This document shows positions 16,232-25,826 of a stretch of DNA of 34,415 bases, piece after piece. Source of the DNA: Fulvivirga kasyanovii (lineage in GTDB: Bacteria > Bacteroidota > Bacteroidia > Cytophagales > Cyclobacteriaceae); NCBI RefSeq assembly GCF_009711405.1, contig NZ_SMLW01000647.1, forward strand, positions 1 through 34,415, written 5' to 3'. The notes beneath the pieces are model-generated. The model searched no databases. It had not been told where the DNA came from and saw nothing but the letters and a program-made list of their open reading frames with translations. Both the position numbers and the translations under genes were made by a program. The first letter of the stretch is position 1. Every line of letters starts with the position of its first letter.

Positions 16232-16257
16232 TTTTACAATTTCACAAGAACAAACCC

Positions 16258-18975
16258 ATGGATAAATATTCCTACATTTCCAACGCTCACGGCCATTATC
16301 TGGATGAGTTGTATCAATCATACAAGCAAGATCCCTCATCGGTAGATCAATCATGGCAGAAGTTTTTCGAAGGTTTTGAGTTTTCTCAACAGAAGTTTGG
16401 TGAAAACGGACATGTCACAACAGAAGAGATTTCCAAAGAGACTCAGGTACGTAACCTGATCCACGCTTACCGTTCACGGGCGCATTTGAAATCCGATACT
16501 AACCCGGTTAGAAAAAGGCGTAATCACAATGTAACACTTTCTTATAAAGATTTTGGATTGTCAGACAGCGATCTGAATACAGAGTTTGAGGTAGGTAGTG
16601 AAATAGGCGTCGGTAAAGCCAGTCTGAAAAAGATCATTGAAACCCTGGATAAAATCTATTTGGGCCATATCGGTTTTGAATATATGCACATCCGGGATTC
16701 TGAGATACTGGACTGGTTTAAAAGAAAGTGTGAAAAGGAGGCCCTTGACACCAATCCGGATAAAGACACAAAGCAGAGAATGCTTAGCAAGCTCAACGAA
16801 GCTGTAGTATTTGAAAACTTCCTGCATACAAAATTCCTCGGCCAAAAAAGGTTCTCATTGGAAGGTGGGGAAAACACTATTCCTGCCCTTGACCAAATCA
16901 TACACTACGCTGCTAACTTTGATGTAAAAGAAGTAGTAATTGGTATGGCTCACAGGGGGCGCTTGAACGTGCTGACCAACATCATGGGCAAAACCTATGA
17001 AGAAATATTCAGTGAGTTTGAAGGAACTACCGATCCCGACCTGACCATGGGCGATGGTGACGTGAAATATCATATGGGTTATTCCAGCCGTATTAAAACG
17101 GGTTCTAATAAAGATGTTTATGTTAAACTAACGCCAAACCCATCTCACCTGGAAGCGGTTGACCCGGTAGTATTGGGTTACACCAGGGGCCAGATAGATG
17201 ATGAGTATCACGGAGATAGCAAAAAAGCTATGTCTATCCTTATTCACGGGGATGCTGCAGTAGCAGGCCAGGGACTGGTTTACGAAATCATCCAGATGTC
17301 GGAGCTTGATGGCTACACTACCGGAGGAACCATTCATTTTGTGATCAACAACCAGGTTGGCTTCACCACCGACTATGATGACGCACGCTCAAGCATCTAC
17401 TGTACCGATGTTGCCAAAATAATAGATGCGCCAGTACTTCACATCAATGGAGACGACCCTGAGGCAGTGGTATTTGCATCCAAACTAGCGGTAGAATATA
17501 ACCAGAAATTTGGCAAAGATATTTTCCTTGACCTGTTATGCTATAGAAGGCATGGCCATAATGAAGCTGACGAACCTAAATTTACTCAGCCAAAACTATA
17601 CAGTCTTATCGCCAAGCACCCCAACCCAAGGGAGATTTATGTAAAAACGCTCATCGAGCGTGGGGATATAGATGAAGAAAAGGCGAAAAAACTGGATAAG
17701 GAATTCAGGGATTTGCTTCAGGACCGACTTAATGAAGTGAAACAGAAGCCTCTTCCTTATAAGCCACAAAAAGTAGAAGAAGAATGGCAGCTATTGCACC
17801 GGGCCAAACCAGAGGATTTTGACGAATCCCCGGACACAAGTATTGGCCAGGATGTGGTGGATAAAGTAGCCAAGGCGCTTACCTCTCTTCCCAAAGGCTT
17901 TAAACCCCTTAAGCAGATTGACAAGCTTATTAAAGACAGAAAAGTAAACTTTTTCGAGAAAAAGGAGCTTAACTGGGCTGATGCTGAGCTGCTGGCCTAC
18001 GGATCATTACTCACGGAGCAAAAACTGGTCAGGATGTCTGGTCAGGATGTGAAAAGGGGAACATTCTCCCACAGGCACTCTTTTGTGTTTGATGCCAATA
18101 CCAACGAGCCTTACTGTAACCTTAACCATATTGAAGAAGGGCAGCAGAAATTCCAGATATATAACTCACTGCTTTCCGAATTCGGTGTTCTGGGTTTTGA
18201 ATATGGTTATGCTATGGCCACTCCAAATGCATTGGTAATTTGGGAGGCACAATTTGGGGATTTTGCCAATGGCGCCCAGGTTATGATCGATCAGTTCATT
18301 ACCAGTGCCGAATCAAAATGGCAACGCATGAACGGTTTAGTGATGTTACTTCCTCACGGCTATGAAGGACAGGGGCCTGAGCATTCCAATGCAAGGCCGG
18401 AAAGATTTTTGCAGCTAGCTGCAGAAGAAAATATGATTGCTGCCAACTGTACTACACCTGCCAACATATTCCACTTACTCAGAAGACAAGTGACCTGGAA
18501 TTTCAGAAAACCATGCGTGGTATTTTCGCCGAAGTCCCTGCTAAGGCACCCCAAGGTGGTATCTCCGATGACAGATTTCACTGAAGGCAAGTTTCAGGAA
18601 GTTATTGATGATGCTGCAGTTACAAAAAAATCGGTTAAGCGGGTACTTCTCTGCAGTGGTAAAGTCTACTATGACCTGCTGGAGGAGCAGGAAAACAGAA
18701 AGACCAAAGACGTAGCTATCGTAAGGCTTGAACAATTATATCCTTTCCCTAAAAAGCAATTGGATAAAGTACTGAAACAGTACAAAAATGCTGAATTGTA
18801 TTGGGTACAGGAGGAACCTTCCAACATGGGCTACTGGTGGTTTATCATGAGGTTTATGGAGGGCACTAAACTGGAACTCATTTCAAGAAAAGCCAGCGCC
18901 TCCCCTGCAACAGGCTATGCCAAAGTACATAAGGCAGAGCAAGCACGTATAGTAGAAAAAGCATTTGACAAGTAA
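16258..18975 (+). CDS. sucA: 2-oxoglutarate dehydrogenase E1 component SucA
   Basis: Thiamine diphosphate-dependent E1 of the oxoglutarate dehydrogenase complex in the citric acid cycle: decarboxylates 2-oxoglutarate and passes the succinyl group to the lipoyl arm of SucB. 905 residues, normal length. Residues 14-40 (YLDELYQSYKQDPSSVDQSW) are the E1o-specific N-terminal segment that contacts E2. The TPP/Mg site is GDAAVAGQG (331-339) through NNQVGFTT (364-371). Other family blocks: GMAHRGRLNVL (229-239), NPSHLEAVDPVV (294-305), RRHGHNEADEP and the C-terminal EEPSNMGYWWF. First of three genes with gaps of 23 and 28 bases, clearly one operon. Confidence 0.98.
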   Translation: MDKYSYISNAHGHYLDELYQSYKQDPSSVDQSWQKFFEGFEFSQQKFGENGHVTTEEISKETQVRNLIHAYRSRAHLKSDTNPVRKRRNHNVTLSYKDFGLSDSDLNTEFEVGSEIGVGKASLKKIIETLDKIYLGHIGFEYMHIRDSEILDWFKRKCEKEALDTNPDKDTKQRMLSKLNEAVVFENFLHTKFLGQKRFSLEGGENTIPALDQIIHYAANFDVKEVVIGMAHRGRLNVLTNIMGKTYEEIFSEFEGTTDPDLTMGDGDVKYHMGYSSRIKTGSNKDVYVKLTPNPSHLEAVDPVVLGYTRGQIDDEYHGDSKKAMSILIHGDAAVAGQGLVYEIIQMSELDGYTTGGTIHFVINNQVGFTTDYDDARSSIYCTDVAKIIDAPVLHINGDDPEAVVFASKLAVEYNQKFGKDIFLDLLCYRRHGHNEADEPKFTQPKLYSLIAKHPNPREIYVKTLIERGDIDEEKAKKLDKEFRDLLQDRLNEVKQKPLPYKPQKVEEEWQLLHRAKPEDFDESPDTSIGQDVVDKVAKALTSLPKGFKPLKQIDKLIKDRKVNFFEKKELNWADAELLAYGSLLTEQKLVRMSGQDVKRGTFSHRHSFVFDANTNEPYCNLNHIEEGQQKFQIYNSLLSEFGVLGFEYGYAMATPNALVIWEAQFGDFANGAQVMIDQFITSAESKWQRMNGLVMLLPHGYEGQGPEHSNARPERFLQLAAEENMIAANCTTPANIFHLLRRQVTWNFRKPCVVFSPKSLLRHPKVVSPMTDFTEGKFQEVIDDAAVTKKSVKRVLLCSGKVYYDLLEEQENRKTKDVAIVRLEQLYPFPKKQLDKVLKQYKNAELYWVQEEPSNMGYWWFIMRFMEGTKLELISRKASASPATGYAKVHKAEQARIVEKAFDK

Positions 18976-18998
18976 TAACACATTAAAAATATATTCCG

Positions 18999-20543
18999 AT
19001 GAGTTTAGAAATTAAAATTCCTGAAGTAGGTGAATCAATCACCGAAGTAGTTATCGGCTCGTGGTTAAAGAGCGACGGGGACTATGTAGAACAGGACGAA
19101 ATCATTGCAGAAATTGAAACTGACAAAGCTACTCAGGAATTTCCGGCAGAAGCTTCAGGCGTGCTTCGCATCAAAGCCAACGAAGGAGATACAGTTGCTG
19201 TAGGTGCTGTAATAGCCGAAATCGATACCGACGCCAAGGCTGACGGCAAGAAAAGCGACGATACTGCCAAAGAAAAGACCGCTGACACCAGCGCTTCCAA
19301 CGACTCTGGCGAAGGCAAGAAAACCGGTGAAGTAAAAGAAATGCATGTATCAGAACTCGGGGAGTCAATCACCGAAGTTACATTAGCTTCATGGTTTAAA
19401 AAAGATGGAGATTTTGTAGAACTTGACGAAACTATTGCTGAAATCGAGTCGGACAAGGCTACATTTGAATTACCTGCAGAAGCAAACGGTATTCTTCGAA
19501 CTGTGGCCAATGAAGGTGATACACTGGAAATCGGTGCACTTCTTTGCAAAATAGAAGTGATGGAAGGAAAGCCAGCGGGAACCTCTTCTTCAGCAAGCAC
19601 GGAGAAAAAGCCCGAAGCTCAGTCTGCTCCGTCTTCCGATGAGAAAACTTATGCTACAGGCCACCCATCTCCTGCTGCTGCAAAAATATTGGAAGAAAAG
19701 GGTATCAGCGCCAAAGATGTAAAGGGTACCGGAGTAGACGGACGCATTACAAAAGAGGATGCCGAAAAAGCTCAAAAGGCTACCCAATCTCCAGCCAAAG
19801 AAGCTTCTAAACCTGCTCAGGCCGGCACTAGTCCGTCAGGAGCAAGGGATGAGCGCAGAGAAAAAATGACAAACCTGCGTAAAACCATCTCCAGAAGACT
19901 CGTAGCTGTTAAAAACGAAACGGCAATGCTTACTACCTTTAACGAGGTAGATATGAAGCCGGTGATGGACCTGCGTAAAAAGTATAAAGACCAGTTTAAA
20001 GAGAAGTATGGTGTGGGCTTAGGCTTTATGTCATTCTTCACCAAGGCCTGCTGTCAGGCGCTTAGAGAGTGGCCGGCGGTAAATGCTGCCATAGATGGAG
20101 AAGAAATAGTATATCATGATTATTGTGATGTTTCCATCGCCGTTTCTACACCAAGAGGACTCGTAGTGCCTGTAATCAGAAATGCTGAGTCAATGGACTT
20201 TCAGGGTATTGAAAGTGAAATCATCAGGCTTGCGGGCAAAGCTCGTGACGGTAAACTGACTATTGATGAAATGAGTGGTGGTACCTTTACTATTACTAAC
20301 GGCGGCGTATTTGGCTCTATGCTTTCCACTCCAATTATAAACGCTCCGCAATCAGCGATTTTGGGCATGCACAACATTGTAGAGAGGCCGGTGGTGATCA
20401 ATGGTGAGGTACAAGTAAGGCCCATCATGTATGTGGCATTGTCTTACGACCACAGGATAATCGATGGCAGGGAGTCTGTAAGTTTCCTGGTAAGAGTGAA
20501 GGAACTACTCGAAGACCCTGCCCGCTTAATGTTGGGAGTATAA
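18999..20543 (+). CDS. sucB: Dihydrolipoamide succinyltransferase SucB with two lipoyl domains
   Basis: E2 core of the oxoglutarate dehydrogenase complex: takes succinyl from E1 on a swinging lipoyl arm and hands it to CoA. 514 residues, about 110 longer than the single-lipoyl E. coli type. Lipoyl domain 1 is about 2-77 (lipoyl Lys43 in IETDKAT), lipoyl domain 2 about 113-187 (Lys153 in IESDKAT); the lysines are exactly 110 residues apart. Ala/Ser/Lys/Glu-rich linkers separate them. The peripheral-subunit-binding domain is about 220-258 ([20 protein letters not shown]), then the catalytic domain from about 285, with His485 and Asp489 in YDHRIIDG. Located between sucA and lpd, which favours oxoglutarate over pyruvate as the substrate. 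Confidence 0.97.
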   Translation: MSLEIKIPEVGESITEVVIGSWLKSDGDYVEQDEIIAEIETDKATQEFPAEASGVLRIKANEGDTVAVGAVIAEIDTDAKADGKKSDDTAKEKTADTSASNDSGEGKKTGEVKEMHVSELGESITEVTLASWFKKDGDFVELDETIAEIESDKATFELPAEANGILRTVANEGDTLEIGALLCKIEVMEGKPAGTSSSASTEKKPEAQSAPSSDEKTYATGHPSPAAAKILEEKGISAKDVKGTGVDGRITKEDAEKAQKATQSPAKEASKPAQAGTSPSGARDERREKMTNLRKTISRRLVAVKNETAMLTTFNEVDMKPVMDLRKKYKDQFKEKYGVGLGFMSFFTKACCQALREWPAVNAAIDGEEIVYHDYCDVSIAVSTPRGLVVPVIRNAESMDFQGIESEIIRLAGKARDGKLTIDEMSGGTFTITNGGVFGSMLSTPIINAPQSAILGMHNIVERPVVINGEVQVRPIMYVALSYDHRIIDGRESVSFLVRVKELLEDPARLMLGV

Positions 20544-20571
20544 ATAAAACTTTAGCTTAAAAAATATTAAC

Positions 20572-21972
20572 ATGCAATACGACGTAACAGTAATTGGCTC
20601 AGGGCCAGGCGGATATGTAGCTGCTATCCGCTGCGCACAGCTCGGCTTCAAAACAGCCATTATTGAAAAGTATAATACCCTTGGAGGTACATGCCTGAAT
20701 GTAGGTTGTATCCCATCTAAAGCTTTACTGGACTCTACCGAGCACTATCATAATGCTGTAACCCATTTTGAAGAGCACGGCATTGAGATCAGCAAGCCGA
20801 AGGTGAACTTAAAGCAAATGATTGACCGCAAGGCCAATGTGGTAAAGCAAACTTGCGATGGCATCGACTTTCTGATGAAAAAAAATAAAATAGATGTTCA
20901 TCATGGAGTAGGTTCATTTGTTGACAAAAACACCATTAAAATCACTCCTGAAAAAGGGGATGCCAAGGAAATAAAGACTGACAAAGTAATTATAGCAACA
21001 GGTTCCAAACCTGCGGATTTGCCCTTTGCCAAAATAGACAAGAAACGGGTGATCAGCAGCACGGAAGCTTTGGAGTTGAAGGAGATACCTAAGCACCTGA
21101 TCGTAATCGGAGGAGGTGTGATAGGCATGGAGCTTGGTTCTGTTTATGCACGTATTGGCTCAAAAGTTACTGTGGTAGAATATATGGACAGAATCATACC
21201 TACTATGGATGGTACTATGGGTAAGGAGCTTACAAGGGCTACCAAAAAGCTAGGCATCGACTTTAAGGTAAGCCACAAGGTAACTTCTGTTGAAACCAAA
21301 GGTAAAGAAGTTGTGGTGAAAGCCGAGGACAAAAAAGGTAGCACCGTTGAAGTAAAAGGCGACTATTGTCTTGTGGCTATCGGAAGGAAGCCTTACACTG
21401 CAGGTTTGGGGTTAGAGAATGTTGGTATTAAAACTGACGACCGGGGCAGAATAGAAGTTGACAATCATCTTAAAACCAATGTCGATAATATCTATGCCAT
21501 TGGTGATGTGGTGAAAGGTGCCATGCTCGCACACAAAGCCGAAGAGGAGGGTACGATGGTAGCAGAACAACTGGCCGGACAGAAGCCACACATAAACTAT
21601 CGCCTTATCCCTGGCGTAGTTTACACCTGGCCGGAAGTAGCCAGTGTAGGTTATACAGAAGAGGAGCTTAAAGAAGAAGGAAGGGCCTATAAAACAGGAT
21701 CATTCCCATTCAAAGCCTTAGGTAGAGCCAGGGCCAGTATGGATATCGACGGTCAGGTAAAAGTACTTGCCGACAAACAAACAGACGAAATCCTGGGCAT
21801 CCATATCATTGGCGCAAGGGCTGCGGATATGATCGCTGCCGGAGTTACTGCCATGGAGTTCAGGGCTGCAGCAGAGGACGTGTCACGCATGTCGCACGCA
21901 CACCCGACCTACATGGAAGCAGTGAAAGAGGCTTGCCTTGCAGCAACTGCTAACCGACCAATTCACATTTAA
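20572..21972 (+). CDS. lpdA: Dihydrolipoyl dehydrogenase (E3)
   Basis: FAD flavoprotein that reoxidises the dihydrolipoyl arms and reduces NAD+; E3 of 2-oxoacid dehydrogenase complexes. 466 residues. FAD loop GSGPGGYVAAIR (9-20), redox disulfide GGTCLNVGCIPSK (Cys41 and Cys46), NAD loop VIGGGVIGMELGSVYARIGSKV, FAD-ribityl segment YAIGDV, and the dimer-interface His-Glu pair in MSHAHPTYMEAVKEA. Placement as third gene behind sucA and sucB ties it to oxoglutarate dehydrogenase, although E3 may be shared with pyruvate dehydrogenase. Confidence 0.97.
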   Translation: MQYDVTVIGSGPGGYVAAIRCAQLGFKTAIIEKYNTLGGTCLNVGCIPSKALLDSTEHYHNAVTHFEEHGIEISKPKVNLKQMIDRKANVVKQTCDGIDFLMKKNKIDVHHGVGSFVDKNTIKITPEKGDAKEIKTDKVIIATGSKPADLPFAKIDKKRVISSTEALELKEIPKHLIVIGGGVIGMELGSVYARIGSKVTVVEYMDRIIPTMDGTMGKELTRATKKLGIDFKVSHKVTSVETKGKEVVVKAEDKKGSTVEVKGDYCLVAIGRKPYTAGLGLENVGIKTDDRGRIEVDNHLKTNVDNIYAIGDVVKGAMLAHKAEEEGTMVAEQLAGQKPHINYRLIPGVVYTWPEVASVGYTEEELKEEGRAYKTGSFPFKALGRARASMDIDGQVKVLADKQTDEILGIHIIGARAADMIAAGVTAMEFRAAAEDVSRMSHAHPTYMEAVKEACLAATANRPIHI

Positions 21973-21979
21973 ATATAAT

Positions 21980-22005
21980 ATGCCCGGAGTACAGATTCCG
22001 GGCAT
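21980..22005 (+). terminator. Hairpin behind lpd
   Basis: ATGCCCGGA (21980-21988) pairs with TCCGGGCAT (21997-22005) over an 8-base loop. No long T-run follows, so it may end part of the transcripts and let the rest run into the rhomboid gene 16 bases on. Confidence 0.5.
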
Positions 22006-22020
22006 CAATCTTTCCAGTCT

Positions 22021-22641
22021 ATGTCCGTGACTTTAATTCTCGTAATCATCACTGTACTGACCAGTCTCTATGCCTGGAACAATCAAGACATCCTCAGAAA
22101 ATGGATATTTAACCCATACAGTGTAAATGAATATGGGCAGTACTACCGTTTCATTACATCGGGCTTTATTCATAATGATTTTATCCACCTGCTCTTTAAT
22201 ATGCTTGTGTTATGGATGTTTGGTGAACAGGTTGAGTACATCTTTGCTGCTATCTACGGTGTTGCAGGAAAGGCTATTTTTGTCGCACTTTATATTTTAG
22301 GTATTATCGTTTCAGATATTCCTACTTATCTCAAGCATAAAGATCATGCTTATTACAATGCTTTAGGAGCTTCAGGAGGAGTGGCTTCAGTACTATTTAG
22401 CTTCATACTCTTTGCTCCTGCCCAAAAGCTATATTTGTACGGCATCATCGGCCTGCCAGGCATTGTCTGGGCAGCACTGTATATATTATACTCTGCTTAT
22501 ATGGGTAAAAGACAGGGAGACAATATAAACCATGATGCTCACCTTTACGGAGGATTGTTTGGAATTGTGTTTACTATACTGGTTTACCCTAAGGTAATCA
22601 GTCATTTCATAGGGGAATTGGGGGATTTGAGTTTTTTTTAA
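22021..22641 (+). CDS. Rhomboid-family intramembrane serine protease
   Basis: 206-residue inner-membrane protein with about six hydrophobic segments. Rhomboid marks: HLLFNM (His56 and Asn60, oxyanion side), the active-site GASG motif (Ser118 in NALGASGG), and the catalytic His174 in NHDAHLYGG near the last membrane segment. The dyad Ser118-His174 is complete, so an active protease is expected; the substrate is unknown. It follows the oxoglutarate dehydrogenase operon by 48 bases with a hairpin in between. Its stop overlaps the stop of the converging gene by the four bases TTAA. Confidence 0.9.
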   Translation: MSVTLILVIITVLTSLYAWNNQDILRKWIFNPYSVNEYGQYYRFITSGFIHNDFIHLLFNMLVLWMFGEQVEYIFAAIYGVAGKAIFVALYILGIIVSDIPTYLKHKDHAYYNALGASGGVASVLFSFILFAPAQKLYLYGIIGLPGIVWAALYILYSAYMGKRQGDNINHDAHLYGGLFGIVFTILVYPKVISHFIGELGDLSFF

Positions 22642-24716
22642 GGACGGCTAATAGAAAACTCTTTGCGTGCTTTATAAATTTTTCCATCAGTAGCTATTAT
22701 TTCAACGTACACCAAGTAATCCCCCTCTACATCTGATTTATAAAACTCAAAAGCTGCTTCACCTGCATCATTGATCCTAAGATTGGGATTCCAGAATATT
22801 GTACATCTAAGGTCAGGAGCTTCATCAATCAGACGAGATAAAGTCTTAGGTTCCGTATTATCAATACCTCTAATCTTAGTAAAATGATCCCGTAGAGACT
22901 GTAATGGGTTAACAACATCTGATTTCAATTCAATTAATATAACCCCATGTTTACCAAACATACCATACCTTGCCTCCGAAGCAGGAGAATTGTACAAATG
23001 AATTTTAGCAATATCGCTAACATCAAACTCTAGAAGATATTTAATCTCAAAAGTTGGGATTCCGTTAATTAGTATAAGTGGTTTTTCTTTATATCGATGA
23101 CTACTTTCCTTTGGCACTAACCTGAGTTCCTTACGCCCCTTACGCTTAACAACACGACATTTAGGCACAATTGCTTTCAAAGTTTCCTCAACCGTAGGAA
23201 GCGTCTGATAATCTGCCAGTTGAATAGAGTAATCTGGAACAACAAATTTTGATTCTTGCCTTGGAATGCGTTGCTCATCTGAGGCATAAACTTTTTGAAC
23301 TAGAAGCCTTTTCCTACTCAATGCTATCATGCTGTTATAGTTACCACTAAGAGGTTCATTATTGTCTTCATACGAATACGAGCACTCATAATTGAGTATA
23401 GCATCAATTTCACCGAGTATTGTTCCATCCTCAGCAAATTGAACTGGCCAGATGGTACCGTCTCCTTCCTTCTCTTTGAGCCATTCTATAATACTCCCCT
23501 TTCTACCATAATAGGCTTCCTTGGCATAATACTCCTCCAGATTATAAACTGATATTCTTGAAGCAGGATCCTCTGTCAGCACATCCAATCTAATCTTTGG
23601 TGTTTCACAAAACTTATCATTCAGTGCCATTCCAGATTTTGGATAAGACCCCAAATTCTTATCAAAAACTTTAACAATTACCAAGGAATTATCATATACC
23701 TGACGAATACTAGAATTTATGGAAGCTCGAATGAGCTGACTTCTTTCTCCAACTTCAGTTAACTTGATATCAACAGTATCGGCTAAATCCTTTACAATTT
23801 CCTTCTTAGCCAACACTCGTCCAACAGAATCCTTTAGTATGTAAGTAGCCCTATATCCACTAGCTTTCGATGGTAAAGAGCCCATGACCTTAACGTTAGA
23901 AGCAAGATCAAGTTCAACAGTTGATATCAAGGAATCATTCAAAAATTCTTCTAATGTCGCTTTAGTACTATGCGGCGAGCTACCTCGTGAACTCTTTATT
24001 TGGAGAATGAATCTATTGTCGTTCTCTTTAATGTCAATTATTGCACCTATACTGGATACGGCAGGCAGCTTCACCTCTTTTAATTCTCCCTGATACACAA
24101 ATCGCATTGTATAATGTTCTTTGCCAGGAACAAGTGTAAATTCACCAACCCCATAATTATCAGTAGAAACATCTGTCACTTCCGAATAAGTCTCATCATA
24201 AATTTTCCCGGATATCGGTATACCATCTCCGCTTACATCCTGGACATGCATCGTAATATGGTTCTCTACCCCAAATAGCAGTACTCCGGTACCTGTTTCT
24301 GTCTTAAACTTTATCTCAAGTTTCTCTGATGTCAAAGAATATTCATAGTCCTCCCCATATACTTCAATATCTACCCGACCTGAATGAACCTCACCACTTT
24401 CATCATGAGCAAAGACAGTATAATTTCCACTAACCAATTCAGGTGATAGTATAAGCTCTGCAGATTTGTTTAAACTATCGGTAATAATACGCTTTTCCTC
24501 TATTACATTCCCACCAGGTCCGACCAACTGCAGCCTGATTAGAATTTCGTCCTCCACAAGTTTACCTGTACCCACCTCTCTACATATGACCCCAACTTTA
24601 ACCACATCACCAGATACATAAAAATGTGAATCAGCAACCAAATGCAAATACTGATTGTAAGCACATAGTTGCAAACTATGACTAATAAAAATACAACTTA
24701 ATAATACTTTTAACAT
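22638..24716 (-). CDS. Exported macroglobulin-like protein with TonB-plug-like domain and no barrel
   Basis: About 692 residues from ATG 24716 (MLKVLLSC..., a normal signal peptide); an ATG at 24731 would add five residues and overlap the upstream gene. The N-terminal part (YLHLVADSHFYVSGDVVKV, then LVGPGGNVIEEKRIITDS, GNYTVFAHDESG) looks like the MG2 domain of alpha-2-macroglobulins; further beta-sandwich repeats follow. Counted from the longer start, residues about 549-603 (LILINGIPTFEIKYLL, DVSDIAKIHLYNSP, YGMFGKHGVILIEL) resemble the plug domain of TonB receptors, and the end (TIFWNPNLRINDAGEAAFEF) the final sandwich often seen in such Bacteroidota proteins. It begins two bases after the DUF4249 gene, so it belongs to the second TonB receptor unit and may help that receptor at the periplasmic face or surface. 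Role inferred. Confidence 0.75.
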   Translation of the reverse strand: MLKVLLSCIFISHSLQLCAYNQYLHLVADSHFYVSGDVVKVGVICREVGTGKLVEDEILIRLQLVGPGGNVIEEKRIITDSLNKSAELILSPELVSGNYTVFAHDESGEVHSGRVDIEVYGEDYEYSLTSEKLEIKFKTETGTGVLLFGVENHITMHVQDVSGDGIPISGKIYDETYSEVTDVSTDNYGVGEFTLVPGKEHYTMRFVYQGELKEVKLPAVSSIGAIIDIKENDNRFILQIKSSRGSSPHSTKATLEEFLNDSLISTVELDLASNVKVMGSLPSKASGYRATYILKDSVGRVLAKKEIVKDLADTVDIKLTEVGERSQLIRASINSSIRQVYDNSLVIVKVFDKNLGSYPKSGMALNDKFCETPKIRLDVLTEDPASRISVYNLEEYYAKEAYYGRKGSIIEWLKEKEGDGTIWPVQFAEDGTILGEIDAILNYECSYSYEDNNEPLSGNYNSMIALSRKRLLVQKVYASDEQRIPRQESKFVVPDYSIQLADYQTLPTVEETLKAIVPKCRVVKRKGRKELRLVPKESSHRYKEKPLILINGIPTFEIKYLLEFDVSDIAKIHLYNSPASEARYGMFGKHGVILIELKSDVVNPLQSLRDHFTKIRGIDNTEPKTLSRLIDEAPDLRCTIFWNPNLRINDAGEAAFEFYKSDVEGDYLVYVEIIATDGKIYKARKEFSISRP

Positions 24717-24718
24717 AT

Positions 24719-25822
24719 TTAATACCACCATGAAGGCTTTGAATTAGTGATGGAAGTGTACCCTGATTGGTAATCAAGACAATTGTTACATACAGCAGGA
24801 GGAATATGCGGCGCTCCTGGTACCGGGGCACATAGATCATCCAGAGCTACATTAAATGGAAAATCAGATGGCTTTATAAACCATCGTGTTAGGGACTCAT
24901 CCGCAACGATAAAATATCCGGATGTTTTCTCCTCAGGATTAGACACGTTGTATATATTACTCGGAATCTCAAATGGAGGTGGATCAAAAATACTTCCACC
25001 ACCCTGCTCCCTCTGTATCTTAATGTTTTCCCAAAACTCGTAGGCACCCTTCCCAAGTGAATATTGAGTAACTAATACGCTAAATTCGTGTTCCACTCTT
25101 GAATTAGCGCTCAACTCTAAAAAAAACAAGGGTTGAATATATCCACCGGTAATATCCCTAACCATCGTATAATCTTTAAAATAATTTTCGTTAGAAATCC
25201 AACACCTTTTGTTTGGATGTCCAGTTGAGAGCAAGCCTGCTTGCACCTCCCATGCTGCTTCGTACTTCCATCTGTAAAATTTTTCTTCTCCTGTGTTTTC
25301 TGGTATTTCAATCCGTCCTTCTACACCCTGCACTACAACTGGCTTTTCTTCTCCTGCAACGTTCTTTAACACTTCTTTTTCCATAAATTCCGGTTGCACA
25401 GAAGATACAGAACCTACAACTGTCATGGTTTCTTCCATGGACTCATATATCTTTCCTTCTTTGGTGGTAATCCTCAATTTATAAATTCTATCCTCTAAAA
25501 CTTTGAAATCAGCATCATAGAGCCTATAGGTACCAGAATTATCAAGATCTTCAAAATGCCATGTATTATCAAGATCATCCTGTAGGATCACTTCAGCCTC
25601 TAAAACGGGTTCATCCTTTTCGTTAGAAACCTTACCAGTATTAGACAGTTTAACACTAAAATATTCAGGATCAACCGGTAACTGTAAGCGATCGTTGTAC
25701 GAAATATTAGTTATAGTAGATTCTACTACTAACCGAGATGGTTCAGATGAAGTATCAAAAGATACCAGTTCAATACAGGATCCTAGCACACCTACTGCCA
25801 TTATTAATATTATCAATCTCAT
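24719..25822 (-). CDS. DUF4249 family lipoprotein
   Basis: 367-residue lipoprotein: signal MRLIILIMAVGVLGSC with lipobox LGSC, Cys16 as the lipid site. The body is beta-rich and matches the DUF4249 pattern seen beside TonB receptors: LVVESTITN near the start, EAEVILQDD, GTYRLYDADFKVLEDRIYKLRITTKEGKIYES, a central FYRWKYEA segment, and a Cys-containing end (DLCAPVPGAP, VCNNCLDYQSG). Genes of this family usually lie directly behind a TonB receptor, as here with a gap of 4 bases. By position it may be the surface lid or ligand-capture partner of that receptor, like SusD to SusC, but this is inference. Confidence 0.85.
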   Translation of the reverse strand: MRLIILIMAVGVLGSCIELVSFDTSSEPSRLVVESTITNISYNDRLQLPVDPEYFSVKLSNTGKVSNEKDEPVLEAEVILQDDLDNTWHFEDLDNSGTYRLYDADFKVLEDRIYKLRITTKEGKIYESMEETMTVVGSVSSVQPEFMEKEVLKNVAGEEKPVVVQGVEGRIEIPENTGEEKFYRWKYEAAWEVQAGLLSTGHPNKRCWISNENYFKDYTMVRDITGGYIQPLFFLELSANSRVEHEFSVLVTQYSLGKGAYEFWENIKIQREQGGGSIFDPPPFEIPSNIYNVSNPEEKTSGYFIVADESLTRWFIKPSDFPFNVALDDLCAPVPGAPHIPPAVCNNCLDYQSGYTSITNSKPSWWY

Positions 25823-25826
25823 TATA

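Larger units (their letters stand above)
15945..16257. promoter_or_regulatory. Divergent control region between rpsP and sucA
   Basis: 313 bases without a gene. It holds the rpsP promoter on the minus strand and the sucA promoter on the plus strand, separated by about 200 bases of AT-rich sequence in which I see no further feature. Confidence 0.6.

Noticed and set aside
19133-19600. Long minus-strand Ser-rich frame
   Set aside because: Antisense of the lipoyl domains and linkers of sucB; composition follows from the coding strand.
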